DNA from: Odobenus rosmarus divergens
Taxonomy: Eukaryota; Chordata; Mammalia; Carnivora; Odobenidae
Assembly (NCBI RefSeq): GCF_000321225.1
Contig: NW_004451504.1
Coordinates: 497,259 to 561,258, forward strand
Reading direction: 5' to 3'
Length of the DNA stretch: 64,000 bases
Below, in pieces: positions 45,843-58,749 of this stretch (position 1 is the first letter of the stretch; each line of letters opens with the position of its first letter). The notes under the pieces were generated by a model. That model worked only from the letters and a program-made list of their open reading frames with translations, was not told the origin of the DNA and searched no databases. A program made the translations under genes and the position numbers.

Positions 45843-46101
45843 TTTTTTTTTTTTCCATGAGTGATTCTTCATATGGATCTTTTTTTCTTTAAGTTTTTTA
45901 TCGTTATGTTAATCACCATACATTACATCATTAGTTTTTGATGTAGTGTTCCGTGATTCATTGTTTGTGCATAACACCCAGTGCTCCATGCAGAACACGC
46001 CCTCTTCAATACCCATCACCAGGCTAACCCATCCCCCCACCCCCTCCCTTCTAGAACCCTCTGTTTCTCAGAGTCTATCATCTCTCATGGTTCATCTAAG
46101 G
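45843..46101 (-). mobile_element. Young L1 3' end, 5' truncated, with short extra 3' segment
   Basis: The L1 3' end (TTATGTTAATCACCATACAT through CATCACCAGGCTAACCCATC, read on plus) occupies about 45900-46101. Exact 12-base target duplications CCGTGGGTTTCT lie at 45831-45842 and 46102-46113. A unique 25-base segment (45855-45879) lies between two A-tails (T-runs on plus). Confidence 0.93.
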
Positions 46102-46389
46102 CCGTGGGTTTCTGAGTTGATTTCTAGTGCTGTGATTCCACAGGGGCAATCCCATTATGGATAAAATATCATGCTTGGAAAAAATTAAATGATGTTTTGG
46201 GATAATTTAGAGACCTTCCAGAAGAAGTGTGGAGGATGTTCTTACTCACTGCCTCCTAATTCCTGCCTTTTAATCAAATTGAAGCCATATGTGCTTTTTA
46301 TCTTCAAAGCTCTTGGAAACTTGGGAGAGCTCCTAGTAAGAAGGGAATTTTGGATTTGCATGCAACTGTGCTCTTTCAAGTCCATGGTG

Positions 46390-46800
46390 GCCATTTTCTA
46401 AGATTCAGCGGCCATAGAGCCAGAAGGGACCTTTCGTCTTCTGGATAGGGAAACTGAGGCCCCAGGGGGAGGAGGGTCAGGTTAATGGCAGAGCCAGACT
46501 TTGTCAATGTAGGGAGTGTAAGAGCAAGGTCCTCAAAGTAAAAAAGACCCTTCAGGGAATCCAGTTCAGCCAACTAAGAGTCCCAGATGGCAGGCACGTT
46601 ATTTAAAATCGGTAAATCTTCGTTTTGTCCTCTGACAAGTGGGGTAGTTTCTAGTTCACAAGGCTAATGTTAAGATTAAATAAGACGATGATGATAAAGT
46701 ACTTAGCCCAGTGCCAAAACAAGGAAAGTGCTAGAAAAACGTTAGCTCTACAATGATTGCCCCAATGTCCAAATAAGGAAACAGGCTCAGAAAGTTTGGG
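46390..46800. repeat. MIR fragments
   Basis: GATAGGGAAACTGAGGCCCC (46440-46500, minus) and GTTAAGATTAAATAAGACGA with TACTTAGCCCAGTGCC (46630-46750, plus) are MIR-like. A third short minus piece may lie near 46770. Confidence 0.5.
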
Positions 46801-47800
46801 CCTCTTGCTGGGCGTGGCTCCAGAGTCTGTGTCCCTACCTACCACATGTACTGTTTGTGCACAGGGGAAAGCAGTGTGCACCTCGAACTCCTTTCGGCAG
46901 GAGTGTGACATGTCTCAGAGAGAAATCCCTGGGCAAGCCCATGGGGAACAGAAGCCGGGCCCCCAGGGGCTTGCGTGAGGGCAGAAACATCCCGCTCCCG
47001 GCCATCAGAAGGATGCTGGTTAGTCTGACTTGTGAGAGGAGGGAGGGGTTAGAGAGAGGAAGGGAAGAGCCCGAACCTGGGCAGGGGGTGATGGACCCAC
47101 AGTGCAACCTTTACCCCAGCCACCGGGGCCTTAAATTGCTGAAGTCACAAGATGTGGCAATTGAAGGGGTCTTGGGCTTCACGAGCAGGACGCCGAGGCC
47201 AGCACCGAGCTAGAGCTCTGGGGAACAGCATGGGAAAACCTGGAGGGAAGAGCTCCAGGAAGCAGGCTGTTGAGAAGCCACGAGAATCATTTTGGGGGTG
47301 GGGTGCTGGGGTGTTGGGGGAGAAGGGCCCTCTGGAGTCTCTGAACCCATGAATTCAGAGTTTGGGTAAGATTTCTCCAAATCCCTGAAGGGCACAGGGG
47401 CCTGGCTGGACCCCTAGGTTTTGTGTGTCTAAATCAGTTTAGTTGGTTTTCCATGAACCTGGAGAGACAGCCCTGAGAAATTTGCTTCCTCCCTGGGCTG
47501 TGCCGGGCACCTGGGGCTGCATCGCTTGGCACTCTGTGTTCCAGGACCAATCCCACCAAGCCTTCCATGCCCCGTCCCCTCAGCCTTGGGCGGGACCTGG
47601 GCCTCCTGGATCCCCCAGGACTGCCCACCTCCACAGACACTCTGCACATCGCCTCCTCTGACCCCATCAGCCACCCGCCTCTCTCTTCCTCTGAGCGCTC
47701 CGAAACTCAGGGTCAGTCCTGAATTCTGGTCTTTCCACCTTGTATGGACCCAAGCCAGGTATCTGTGGAGAACCCTGCTCCCCGCCCCCCAGTCTTCTCA
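46801..47800. other. No gene seen
   Basis: GC-rich non-coding DNA. Confidence 0.5.
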
Positions 47801-47817
47801 AGAGGTTGACTTTTCCT

Positions 47818-48025
47818 CTTTTTTTTTTTAAAGATTTTATTTATTTATTTATTTGGCAGAGAGAGAGAGAGAGAGAGCACAAGCAGGGGGAGGGGCAGAG
47901 GGAGAGGGAGAAGCAGACTCCCCGCTGAGCAGGGAGCCCGATGCGGGGCTTGATCCCAGGACCCTGAGATCATGACCCGAGCCGAAGGCAGACGCCTAAC
48001 TGACTGAGCCACCCAGGCGCCCCAC
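47818..48025 (-). mobile_element. CAN-SINE
   Basis: Poly-T, AAAGATTTTATTTATTTATT, GAGAGA tract, GATCATGACCCGAGCCGAAG and reversed head GAGCCACCCAGGCGCCCC. A 16-base target duplication with one mismatch lies at 47802-47817 and 48026-48041. Confidence 0.96.
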
Positions 48026-48041
48026 GAGGTTGATTTTTCCT

Positions 48042-51000
48042 ATCATGTGCCATAATCTCAGGATCTGGGAGCAGTGGGGTGAACATCTGTCGCTCTTCCC
48101 TCGACTTCCACACTGTCTCCTTCCTGCACAAAACCTCCAGTTCCTTCCAAGTACTCTGCCTGTCTTCAGGAAGCTTGCTCCTTCTCATGACTGGCATTTC
48201 CTGATCACCCCCTTAGTTACTAATAATATCAGTACTTGATTCGCTGACTCTCTATCACTGTGACCCTCAGTGCTCTTGGCATGTGCCATCTGTCTGTTCT
48301 AGAAGCAGAGCCTGAGACTGGATTCTTGTTCAGATGTTTGCTTGGAGAGTACCCCAGGAAAAGGGGAGCGAGGTAAGCCAGATGGGCAGGTGAAAGAAAA
48401 GCTGAATGGTAAAGTGATCTCTGCCGGAGGCCAGCTTCAACCCGATCCCAGGGGAGCTCTGGAACGTTGGCTGCACCGAAGCTCCTTCCATTCTCCACGG
48501 GGGACAACCTCCATGCCCGCCATCCGTCTGCCATTGGCTGAGGTCTGCAAATTGCAGGAGTGCGGCCTCCGGGAGCCTGGGTAGCAGCCGCCCCACCCCC
48601 CACCCCCGAGAACCTCCCAGTTGCCTGATCTCAAGGGGCGGCCCATGACATTTCCTGCCACCCATCTCAGCCACCCATTCCAATCTTGATTTCCAGCCTC
48701 CCGCTTGCTGACCACCATCTCCTGTTTTTCCAGCTCACCTCCTTCGGAAACGTCTCTGCCTCAACCGTCTGCTCTCCTCTGTCTGCACCTGTAAGCTGAC
48801 TGGGACTGGGAAAAATCATACAATAGAGTGGCTGTCCTCCTTTCATATTTAGGAGCAAAGATCTCTAGAGGGCAACGAACTCTTGCATTAAATTCATGTG
48901 CTCTTTCCTAGAAACTTCCCTTTGCACATCCCTAGTCTTCTTCGTTCTCTGTGTTTTCCATGTGGCTTCCTTCCCTCCCTCTTGGCTAATGATCTGATCT
49001 CAGATTTTATAGAGGCTGTCGCTGTATCTAGATGAGAAAGCCCTGTTGCTGAGTCCCAGCCCACTGTGTCGGTCTCCGCATGCCCCACAGCGGAAGCCAT
49101 GTCCTGCTTTCTGTCCGCGTGGCTCAGGATTTCATCCCCCACCGGCTCAGGCCTGTTTCTTCGGTAATTGTCACCTGTCCTTCTCCCATCACCCGTTACA
49201 CCCTTTCTGCTGGCTGCCCCAGTATGCCCAGTGGCAGCCTGGGAAACTCCCTTGACCCCACGCCCTCCTCCATCCCCCACCTGCTCCCTGCCCAGCACTG
49301 CAGAGTTGTCCGGACTTGTTAGCTCCATTTTCTCACCTCCTCCTCTAAGCCTTTCCAACTGGGGTCTTGTCCCCATGAATCCCCGCAAGATGGTTCTAGG
49401 TGACCCATGCCTTCCATGGCACCAAAACCGATGCTCACCTCCCTCGGCCTCCCTGTGCCATTTCATGCGACTTGTCACAGTGTCCTTCAGAAACTCTCCC
49501 TCCCTAGGCTTCCCCCCGCCATGGGCTGCGGCCGCTTCGCCGGGTCCTCCTCCTGCAGTGGACCCCAAAGTGCCGGGGTGGCCCAGAGTGCCCAGAACCA
49601 GCACTCAGCCCTGCCATCCCCAGTCCACACCATGGAGGTGAGCTCAGGCAGCCCGGGTGCGGACTCTGAAGCCGCTTCTCCAGCCCAGACTTCTCGGAGC
49701 TCCAGACTGTTCTTCTCTCCCTGCCACCTGACCCCATCCCCCTGGATGGAAAACAGACACCCCAAACCTAATGTGACAAGGTCGGTTCTCACCGTGGCCT
49801 CTGAGTCCGCTTCTTCTCCCATCTTCCCCAAGCCAGGAAAGGGCGTCCCTGCTTGCCTTGGGGCTCCGTGGAAAGCCAGAAATCATGCTCCATTCCTCAG
49901 TTTTCCCCACACCCCACTTCGATCCCCCCCGCTGCTCCTGGTGTCTTGATCTCGGCCTCCCAACCCCTCGTCCTGCCAGCCGGGCCCAGATCGCCCCACG
50001 GGGGACACCTGGCTCCAGAGCTCCCACCCGGCTGCCCGTCCACACAGGCTGTCTAATGCTCTCCCGTGGCCTCCCATCACACTTTCGGTGGAGTCCAAAC
50101 TCCGTAAGGCACCTGGGCCCTCCGCCATCTGCCCTGCCCACCTCCATGCCCTCCCCCTGCGTCCCAGCCTACCAGCCACACAGACTTTCTTTCTGCCCCT
50201 CATCCTGCAATCTGGAATGTTCTTCCTGAGATCTTGGTGTCGCTTTCTTCTCATCAAAAGCTACCCTCTCAGAGAGCCTCCCTGACTCTCCAGGCTGCCA
50301 GGCACGTTCTCCACGAAGCTGTCTTTGGTTTTCTCAGCAGAGATCCCCGGCTTCTGCACCCCCAAGAGACCATGAGCTCCTTGGGGGCAGAGCTCCTGTA
50401 GATGTGTCCACAGCCGAAGCCCGGTGCGAAGGAAGGTGCCCACACACAGCACATCTCAAGAAGGGTTTCTCGTCTGGCAGAGAGGTCCTTGGAGGCGATG
50501 ACCAGCCTCCCAGGGTGAGTGGAATAAATCATGGTTAATGGGTTTGTTTGGGAGCCACCAGGCGTGAGTACAGATGGTGCCCGCATGGGAGGGACAGGCG
50601 CTGGGACAGACCCCATGGAGCGCATTGTGGGGCTGGCACAGGACAGGACGGGACGGGGGGGCTGCCTGCCAGAGGTCTCTCGGCTCTGCCAAGATGCTTT
50701 CCTTCAGGGCCGGAGAATGAGGCCAGCCACGCGGAGCAGGAGGAAATGCATTTGCAAAAGCCTGTCTCCTGTGGCCCCTGGATGCTAAAATGCTTGCGCA
50801 AACACTAATCCACCTTCCCGTTTAGGACTCCACCCGATGACGTTCCAGAAAAGGAATATCAGCAGCTGCGAGGCATCGTCCAGATCATCTCCTGCTCTTC
50901 ATTAGACGCAGCAAATTGACTCAAAGAACTCAACCCTTCCTGATGCCCATAGTGTGTCTGCAGCTAATGGCAGAACGACATGGGAGTGGTTGGTTTAAGA

Positions 51001-51200
51001 GCTGGGCCTAAATCCCGCAGAATGGCCTCCCAGATGTGGTCTGCCGATCCATATCTGGAGTCAGATCACCGGCTTCCCAGGTTGGGCCATCAGGCCAGGA
51101 CAGGGCTGTCTGAGGACAGGCACGTGGGGCATCACAGGAGACGCTCCATCTAGGATCGGATGGATAGTGGTGGGGGATGGGGAGGACCCTAGGGTTGGCA
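48042..51200. other. No gene seen
   Basis: GC-rich with many CT-rich stretches. A 236-codon minus-strand frame (48894-49604) overlaps plus-strand frames of 157 and 180 codons. None resembles a known family or has supporting splice sites. Confidence 0.5.
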
Positions 51201-51204
51201 GACC

Positions 51205-51495
51205 CGAATGGGATCACCAAGCAAGCTTTTGGACTTCTGTGAGCCTCAGTTCTGTCATCCGTAAGGTGGGGTTAGTTGCTCTTGGATTGGCCGACAGGCA
51301 GACAACACTGCGGGCTTCAGGCACAAACAGGCACAAACAAGCGAAGCAGAGGGGCAGAGACTTTAGTATTTCAAATAGGGGTGCCCATAGTCAGCAAGGA
51401 CAGGTGAGACTTTCTTACGCTTCCTTGTGCTTATTTTAAGGCTAACTTGTAGCATTTTGCTTGACACATAATAGATGCTCAAATCAATGTCCCTC
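51205..51495 (+). repeat. MIR, diverged, with insertion
   Basis: GTGAGCCTCAGTTCTGTCAT and GTAAGGTGGGGTTAG form the core. CTTGACACATAATAGATGCT is the MIR end. About 120 bases of other sequence lie between them. Confidence 0.5.
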
Positions 51496-52690
51496 CTTGC
51501 CCTGTCTGTCCTTCCTTCTCAGAGGTGAAGTGGGATGAAGCCAGAGACATGAGTGGAGGAAACGAGCAGCACTTTGGGGGTGCAGCTTTGCAGAAGGAAG
51601 AGCAAATATGAAGACCTTAGCGTGGGAGGGCCTGGAATGTTCAGCATTCAGCAAGCTGTGGGGCGGGATCAGAGTAGCCAGGGCAGTGATGCACTTTATC
51701 TTTTATTCTTGGTGGGACGGAAGGGGACCTCTGGAGGGTCCTGCACTGAGGAGCAAAGGATCTGACTCTCCCCTCAAAGGATCACCCTAGCTGCCGTGTT
51801 AATAACAGATGGCTGGGAGGCAAGTGCGAATGGCGGAGAAGTTATGAACATTTGGCCACAATTCAGGGGACAGATGCTGGTGGCTTGAGGTGGAAGGTCC
51901 CCAGAGCTATATGCATGGCTTGTGGTAATCAGAGGCGAGCTCAGCCAAGAGCATGTGCCAGCATCGTAGCGCAGCTCAGATACTGGACTGATGTATAGCA
52001 GGTGCTTCATCTACCAGCTTGCCCATAGAATCTGGCAATAAAAACAACTAACATTTATTAAACATCTACTGTGTGCCCTCGGCTGCCAGATGGAATAGAA
52101 CGTGGCTCAGAACCAGAGCTATTGGCAGGGAAACGTCATTTCATGCGTATGATTGACCGTAACTTTACCAAGCAGATGTCAAGGGTCAGGGGCAGGCTGA
52201 GGACCCATGCGGCTAGTGCAGTGCAGCAGATCCGGACAGTGCCCCGAGGGATGCAGGATGAAGTGTGGTAGACACCCTACATATCACCAGTGTCTTCACT
52301 CCCCACCGGCTCCTCACAGGGATGGTGCTCTGGGCCAGGCAAGGGGAACGAAGCAGAAGAAGCTACAGACTTTACCCAGTGAACTGTTTCAACCCAGCCG
52401 GGAAGAGATGCACAATGTTCTCTGGGAATACGCTTTTGAGCTGGAACTCCAGCCGAAACAGATTCGAGTGAGAAGGAATTTTAGAGTCTGATGTCACCAG
52501 AGTCCAGGGGTATGTCTAGCCTCAAGAGATGCTTGCAGGATGGCACCAGAATCCCAGGACCCTGGGGACCAGTATGGGGAGGGGCAGGTCCCCAAGAGGC
52601 TGTTACTGGAAATAGAGAAATGGGTGCTGGGTGTCCACAAGCCATTAAAGAAATCGCAACCATCAGCTGGAGTCCAAGCCTAATTGCAAA
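51496..52690. other. No gene seen
   Basis: Non-coding DNA. AACATTTATTAAACATCTAC at 52050 is a MIR-like end fragment. Confidence 0.5.
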
Positions 52691-52739
52691 ATATTACCCA
52701 AAAGTATGCTGGGGAGGGAGAGATTGATTCTGCCTGCAT

Positions 52740-53130
52740 GGTCCGCAAAGGGTTGAGGAAAGGTAGCAGTTGAACTGCAGCTTAATGGTGCAGTTCTGGC
52801 CAGTAGAACAGGCGGGAAGAAAGACATGCTAGTGGTGGAGATGGCATGAGCTAAGGTGAAGAGGTGTGGGAGTGGTCCCCTGCGTGGGGGTTGGGAGCCA
52901 ATGTGTAGCTAGAGGGTCAGGTGACTTGGGAGCTAAGGGAAGAAATCAGCTGGGGCTGGATTGTAAAGGGCCCCTAGTGTCCTCTTGGACTTCCTTTTTT
53001 AAGCAATGGAGAGCAAGTGGAGGTTTGAGGACAGGGAGACAGTGTGTTCTGTGCTTTGGAAAGATGGCTGGTGGCAGCATGGAGAGTGGACAGGCGTGGA
53101 GGGCAGCCTGGGAGAGAGCAGTTACAGGAG
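52740..53130 (+). repeat. L2-like ancient repeat
   Basis: GATTGTAAAGGGCCCCTAGT, TTTTTAAGCAATGGAGAGCA and GGAAAGATGGCTGGTGGCAG follow the same diverged repeat as at 5.9 and 43.5 kb. Confidence 0.4.
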
Positions 53131-53239
53131 TTAATCCAGTTGGAAACCCTGGGCAGGGAAGGACAGGTGAGCTTGAGGAAACCAAGGAGTTAGACTCTAT
53201 AGAACTTAGGGACTGGCTAAATGTGGGAGATGTGTGATG

Positions 53240-53600
53240 GGCAGCTGGTTCCTTATCAAATATCCATTCTCCTCTTTCTTGCCCACAGAAATTTAGTTTT
53301 GTTCAGGGCAGCAAAATGCCTAGGGACTACTTGCCGTTCTAAATGCCTTGCGGTGAAAGGTGGCCGTGTAACCCAGTTGTGCCAATGCAGTATAAACAGA
53401 AGTCTACCAGGTGAAGCTATTGTTTCCCGTATGAAAAGGAACACACTCAGGTGACATAAGCCTTTGCCCTGCATCTTCCCCATTCTTCCTGCTTGGAATG
53501 TAGTTGCAATGCTTGGAGGTAGAGCAGCCCTGTTGTGACCATGAGGATGAGAGTTTCAAGGTAAGGAGGGTGGAGCGGGAGGCTACAAGGAATCTGGGTT
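53240..53600. repeat. Unclassified dispersed repeat
   Basis: GTAACCCAGTTGTGCCAATG, CTTCCTGCTTGGAATGTAGT and CAGCCCTGTTGTGACCATGA follow a motif order I recall from an old mammalian transposon or LTR, whose name I cannot give. Confidence 0.35.
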
Positions 53601-56600
53601 CTTGATGACTTCCTCAAGCAAGTGCACCAGCCCCACACTGCCTACTTCCAGATTTCACGTTACACGGCACAAAGAGATGCTTCTCTGGTTACGTTACTGT
53701 AGTTGGATCATGACACACCAGGGCTCAAGCCAATCTTAATGTTAGAAATGACTTTGGAAGCATGAAGAACCAGGTGGAGATTGATGCCATTAGCTACGAT
53801 TGGGAAGTGATTTGGAAGGATCGGTGTATTAGGAAAAGAGCCCACCACCCAGAGCCAGCCTGGCTTGTGGCTAAATGGGGTCCTGGGAAAATGTCTTATC
53901 CTGCTCAGCTTCTGGGTCCCCAGCTGTGAAATGGGATTTTAAAGCTGAATTTATCAAGACCAGAAATAACAGATCCGTTATATATGGTTTCTGATACATG
54001 CTTTGGATTTCCAATAACTTATAGATTTGTTTTTGGGGTGTCAGGAAAGAGGATGACAACCTTGCTGGTGATTTAAAGCCGAGATAGAGAAGTCGGTGCA
54101 AGAGGTGCATTGCGGACTCTGGCCCATGTGTCCCAGCCTAGAAGGTCACCTCTCAGCCTCTCACGGGATGAGGATGACCCTAAGCCAGCTGTGGGGCCAG
54201 TGTGGTTCCTGAGGGGTGAGCTGGCTGTGGGGTGGGGGCCACTGCCCCCCAACACCCCCTCATCTTGTCCAGCACAAGTATGTTGGGGGCGGAATGACGT
54301 ATAGACCAGACACAGAGATGACTCAATATGGGGTGGTTAGATGTTTGTGGGCTCATCTTTGATATCACATTTCGTGCAGCAACATAAACTCCAAGGAGCA
54401 AACACATGGTGCTGACCAGTAATGTGTTTATAATAGTTGTTGGGGAGAGAGGGGACTTTTATTTAGGCATTCCATGGGGTGACTCAGCTCTCATTCACCC
54501 CCTCCACTCATGGACCGCTTGCTGAACACGGGAAGGCCATGGGCAGCAGCCGTCTGGGCACAAATACCTTGCAGGACCATGATCTCAGGGGGTCAGGTGA
54601 TCCCAGGGCCAGAGGGGCATTGGAAGCCATTGAGGCCACTGCTCACTGGAGTTGAGTGTTGGCCCATTCTTTGCCAAGCTTTTGTTCAACCTCTACCCCA
54701 ATACCCCCAGAGATGGGGCCCCCCCTCCCTAAGGATGCCCACTCACAAGGACCCTGGGAAAAGGTTGCAGGTCTTACTGGACTCTTACCCTCCGAGTCTG
54801 GCACAGTGTCAGACTCCAGCAATGTCCATCGCATTTTCTTCCCCCCAACATCAGCCTTTACAGAGGCTTGAGCTAAGCCAGGGGGTCTGAGATGAAGACA
54901 CCCCGGCCCTGGCCTGAGGACCCCAGAGTCCAGAGCAGGAGGAAAGAAGCAATCAGGTGGTGACAATACAGTGAGGTGGGTGCCCCCAGGGGGTCGTGCA
55001 GGATGATAGTTGCGCAGGTGCTCACGCAGGGGGCTCTTGCCCGGCATTGTGGGGTGGGGGGGGGCAGCACGTGGGAGTGCCCGGAGGCTGAGGTCAGCAG
55101 AGATTTCTCTGACTCCTATCATCTAGATAAGATTGGCTGGAGCCCCCACTTCAACCCTGGGGGAATGCAAAGCTTTTTCCAATACTTCTTGGGGATTCAA
55201 TTTCCCATGGAGGCCTCTGGCCCCAAGCCCTTGAATTCGATTCGTGGCTTATCTCCCCACCCCACATCCCACCTGTGTGTTGAACCTGACATGGACCCTG
55301 GCTCCCTTGGTTTCTGAGAATGAATCAGAGGAGACAAAGCTCAGGCCACGTGTGCACAAGCCTGAGTAGAAGACTCCCCTGAGGGCCTGTGAGAAGGGGA
55401 GGGTGTGCATCGCAGCCATGCCGACAACCACCGCTGACAGCACCCCCCCGCCGTGGGCCCTCTGGCCCCCTCACCTGGGGCTCCCCCTGGCTGCTTCGCC
55501 CTGAGCCCAAGCTTCTTACCATCTTGTGTGTGTAGGACTCTATGCTGGCCCCTCCTACCTCTCCGCACCCCACCTCCCTGCCGGTCCCCAGGGGGAGGGG
55601 ACCTGTTCCACGGAGCAACCCTCCTCTCCACAAGCTCTCTGCACCTGTCCAAACCCGCTCGTGCTTAGCAAGACCATGGGACCTTTCGCAGAGCAGGATC
55701 TTTCCCCTTGAGGAGCAAGAAATAGGCAAATAAGAGCTCTCCCACTCTTGGGAGATTTACTGTGTATCTGGAATGAGCTCAAACCAGGCTTCCCTTGGGC
55801 CTTGTTCTATCCCTTGGGCAGCAGAGAACCAGCATGTCCCTTCCTTTCCTGGGCAGACGCTGTGCCAGCCTCGAAGGGAAGTGACAGGCCAGGGTTTCTC
55901 TGTGCTCCTCACTTCCAGCACTGACAACAAGGGCACTTGTTTCAAGTTCATGCTTACCGATTCCTCCCACCCCGGCGGGCAGTCCAAGGTGCAAAGAGAT
56001 TTGTCTGTGCCGCCTCTGTGGTCAGGGGTTTTGAGCATGTCTATTGTGGCAAGATTTGATGTGAAAGGAACACAATTTTGTGTGGTCAGAGGGTGTTTCT
56101 TGAGAGGGCCTATGGTTGGGCTTGCATTTCCTTCTACCTTCCTTGGGATGGGCAATTGCTTACAACTTGGGTCAGGGAGGGCGCTTGGAAGCACTGGAGG
56201 CTTCTATCTCTCTGGGAGTCTTCATGGAATCCTTCTTGTGTTTCTAATATCTCTGACTTCTTCTTTTGCTTCCAACTAGAGAAAACTCTCTCGAAAGGGC
56301 TCACCTGATAGGGCCAGGCTTCCTCCCACCCCATCCCAGGTAACCCCTGCGAAGTTCCTCCACAGCAGTATGTAGGTTAGTGTGATTGAATAACCAGGGG
56401 ATGGGATGGGAATCTGGGGCCATCTCTAGAATCCTGTCAAGTGTCAAGTGTCTGGAAGAGTAGCTGGTGCACAGTAGGTGCTCAACCTCATCAGGGAGCT
56501 GGAAGGGTGGTCCTTCCCCTCTTGGGGCTCATGTAAATCACAGAGGTGTCCTTGTGGGTATGGAGATTACTAGAAACTAGAAAGCACAAATCCCAAGGAT

Positions 56601-57365
56601 TTGGCAGCCTTTTTGTGACCATGAGGAAAAAGCCAAGATCATTACAGGAACGAAGGCCCTGACATCACTGAGCCACTGAACCCATACCAGCCTTTCTGAG
56701 AATCCTGGGAAGAGTTTACAATGTGCATTCTGGAGAGGGCCAGGGACTTGGCATGTTGAAGCAAGGGCCACAGATGACTTCTTCCCCCTTCAGTCTGAAA
56801 GCTGCAGCCTAATTCAGGTCTAGTCCTTAAGGCCCAGAGAGGCCAGGATTTGCCCAGGCCACAGGCCCTTTAAAGGCCACCTGCCCCGCGGTTTACCCAT
56901 CATATCTGGCTGCCTCCTAAAGGGGCTTATTTCCCCATCCTTTGTCCTTTAGAAGAGCTACATGTTGCTTTGCTAACACATGAACTTCACCTCTAAACTG
57001 TAGGAAAGCACAGAGGGGATTTCTAGAGCTGGAGATTTCCGGAATTTTGTGCCATGCCCGAGAGATGATGTTCCAGGGTTACAGGTCTGGCATCAGCAAT
57101 GCTGGGAAATTCTCATCATATTGACACATTCTTTCCCTCCTCAGGAGATAGGGCCCAGGAGGAGCAATTAAAAGTGGAAATGGTTTGAAGTCCGGAAAGA
57201 GAGCTGGCATTCACACCAGTTCTGGGGCCAAAATGCCTGGCAGAGGAGTCCAGATGAGCACTCAGTTATGGGGCAGTTGCTGCGTGTAAAGAAAACTCAA
57301 TGCTAGGTGCTCTGACAGCCTCCAGGGCTTATAAACATGGTCCCCTTCCTCCAGGCAGTGTGGAG
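53601..57365. other. No gene seen
   Basis: Non-coding DNA with one possible MIR piece (53860-53950) and a G-run near 55050. No coding frame with family resemblance. Confidence 0.5.
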
Positions 57366-57369
57366 TGGA

Positions 57370-57565
57370 GAGGTAGGCAGCCTGGTTCCACCACTTACTG
57401 GCTGTGTGACTTCAGGCAAGCTCCCTGACCTCTCTGAGGCTTGGTTTTCCAACCATGAAGCAGAGACAATCGTACCTGCCTCGTTAAATTATTAGGATGA
57501 AGCTAGCTAGTGTATCTGAAAGCAATTAGCAAAGTGCCGGGCCCCGGTAGGTGCTCAAAAACATT
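57370..57565 (+). repeat. MIR
   Basis: CACTTACTGGCTGTGTGACT, TCAGGCAAGCTCCCTGACCT and CGGTAGGTGCTCAAAAACAT give a near-complete MIR. Confidence 0.9.
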
Positions 57566-58355
57566 CATTTTTTTCCTTCCCTCCTTCCCATCTGGCTGTA
57601 CGTGGCTGGAATAACTACATGTGTGGCCTGATGGTTTCCCCGGAACCAGGCTCCCCCAAAGCAGCTCCCGTGGTATCCATCTCAATGGACACTCAGCTGC
57701 CCTGGAAACAAATGTTTCCAGCTTTGTGCTCAGGTCCATCCGTGGATGTAAGGATGCTGTTGAACCAGCCCCAGAGCCTCTGTCCTTGAACCTGGGTGGC
57801 CCAGCGACGACTCAGGTGTCAAGTGGACCACTGAGCCCCATCCTAGTGAGAGAGACTCACACAACTGGACCCACCCTCATCAGCAGCCAGGACAGATACA
57901 AGCGAGAAGCCCTCACACGAGTTTGGTCTTCACCTTCCCCCAGATGACCTGGCTTCCCCAAATCTGCTGTGTTATTTCCTGCCTCTGTCCCTTTGCACTG
58001 TTCGGACCCTCTCCTAGAGCCCTCTTCCCCCCTTTATTCAGCCAGAGAGCTGACAAGCCCTTACGAGTCTGCAAAGTTGCCTCCCTCATCTGAAGAGTGG
58101 ACCCCCGTGGCTCTGTGCCAGTGATCTTCCCTACTGCACTGTTTTCAAGTTGTCTGGTTCACACCAGTTAGTCTGCGGGCTCCTCTGCACTGGGACAGGC
58201 TCGAATTCAGCTCCACCCTGGACGCCTGGCCCAGAGTGTGGCACGAAATAGCCGCTCTGGGAAGGTTTGTAGACACAAACACAGCTGAGGCCGACGTCGA
58301 GGCAGACAGGCTCGGTTGGAGTCCTTGCCCTAATGAGTTAGAAACCTCATGAGGA
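57566..58355. other. No gene seen
   Basis: Non-coding DNA without recognised content. Confidence 0.5.
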
Positions 58356-58359
58356 AGTT

Positions 58360-58745
58360 TATTTTTCATGCTTGTGAAATTAGAGACAATTTGCAAAGTT
58401 CAGAAAAGTATAAGGAGAGGAAGAATAATTCTCTCCCCACCCGGAGAGAATGCCTGTTCATATTTGATTCATTTGCTTTCAGGCTTCATTTCTAATGCAT
58501 GGTTCCATCCTGGATTGTTTGCCAGAGTTGGAATCACTTATGTTTACAACTCGGCAGGCTCCTTTTTCCCTGCTTATCATTATAACATCATAAGCATTTC
58601 TCTCGAGTTACTTGTAAATATCTTTTTTAAACAGTTGCATAATCCTCCACCCAGGTAGATTCACTAGTTTACGGAACAGATCCCTGTTCTTACAAATGAA
58701 GGTTGCTTCCCCATGTTCAGTGTTATAGAACATTGAAATAGAAAG
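58360..58745. mobile_element. Old LINE-like fragment
   Basis: TTGCAAAGTTCAGAAAAGTA, CATCATAAGCATTTCTCTCG and TTTAAACAGTTGCATAATCC resemble a degenerate L1/HAL1-type sequence. Confidence 0.35.
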
Positions 58746-58749
58746 CTGC

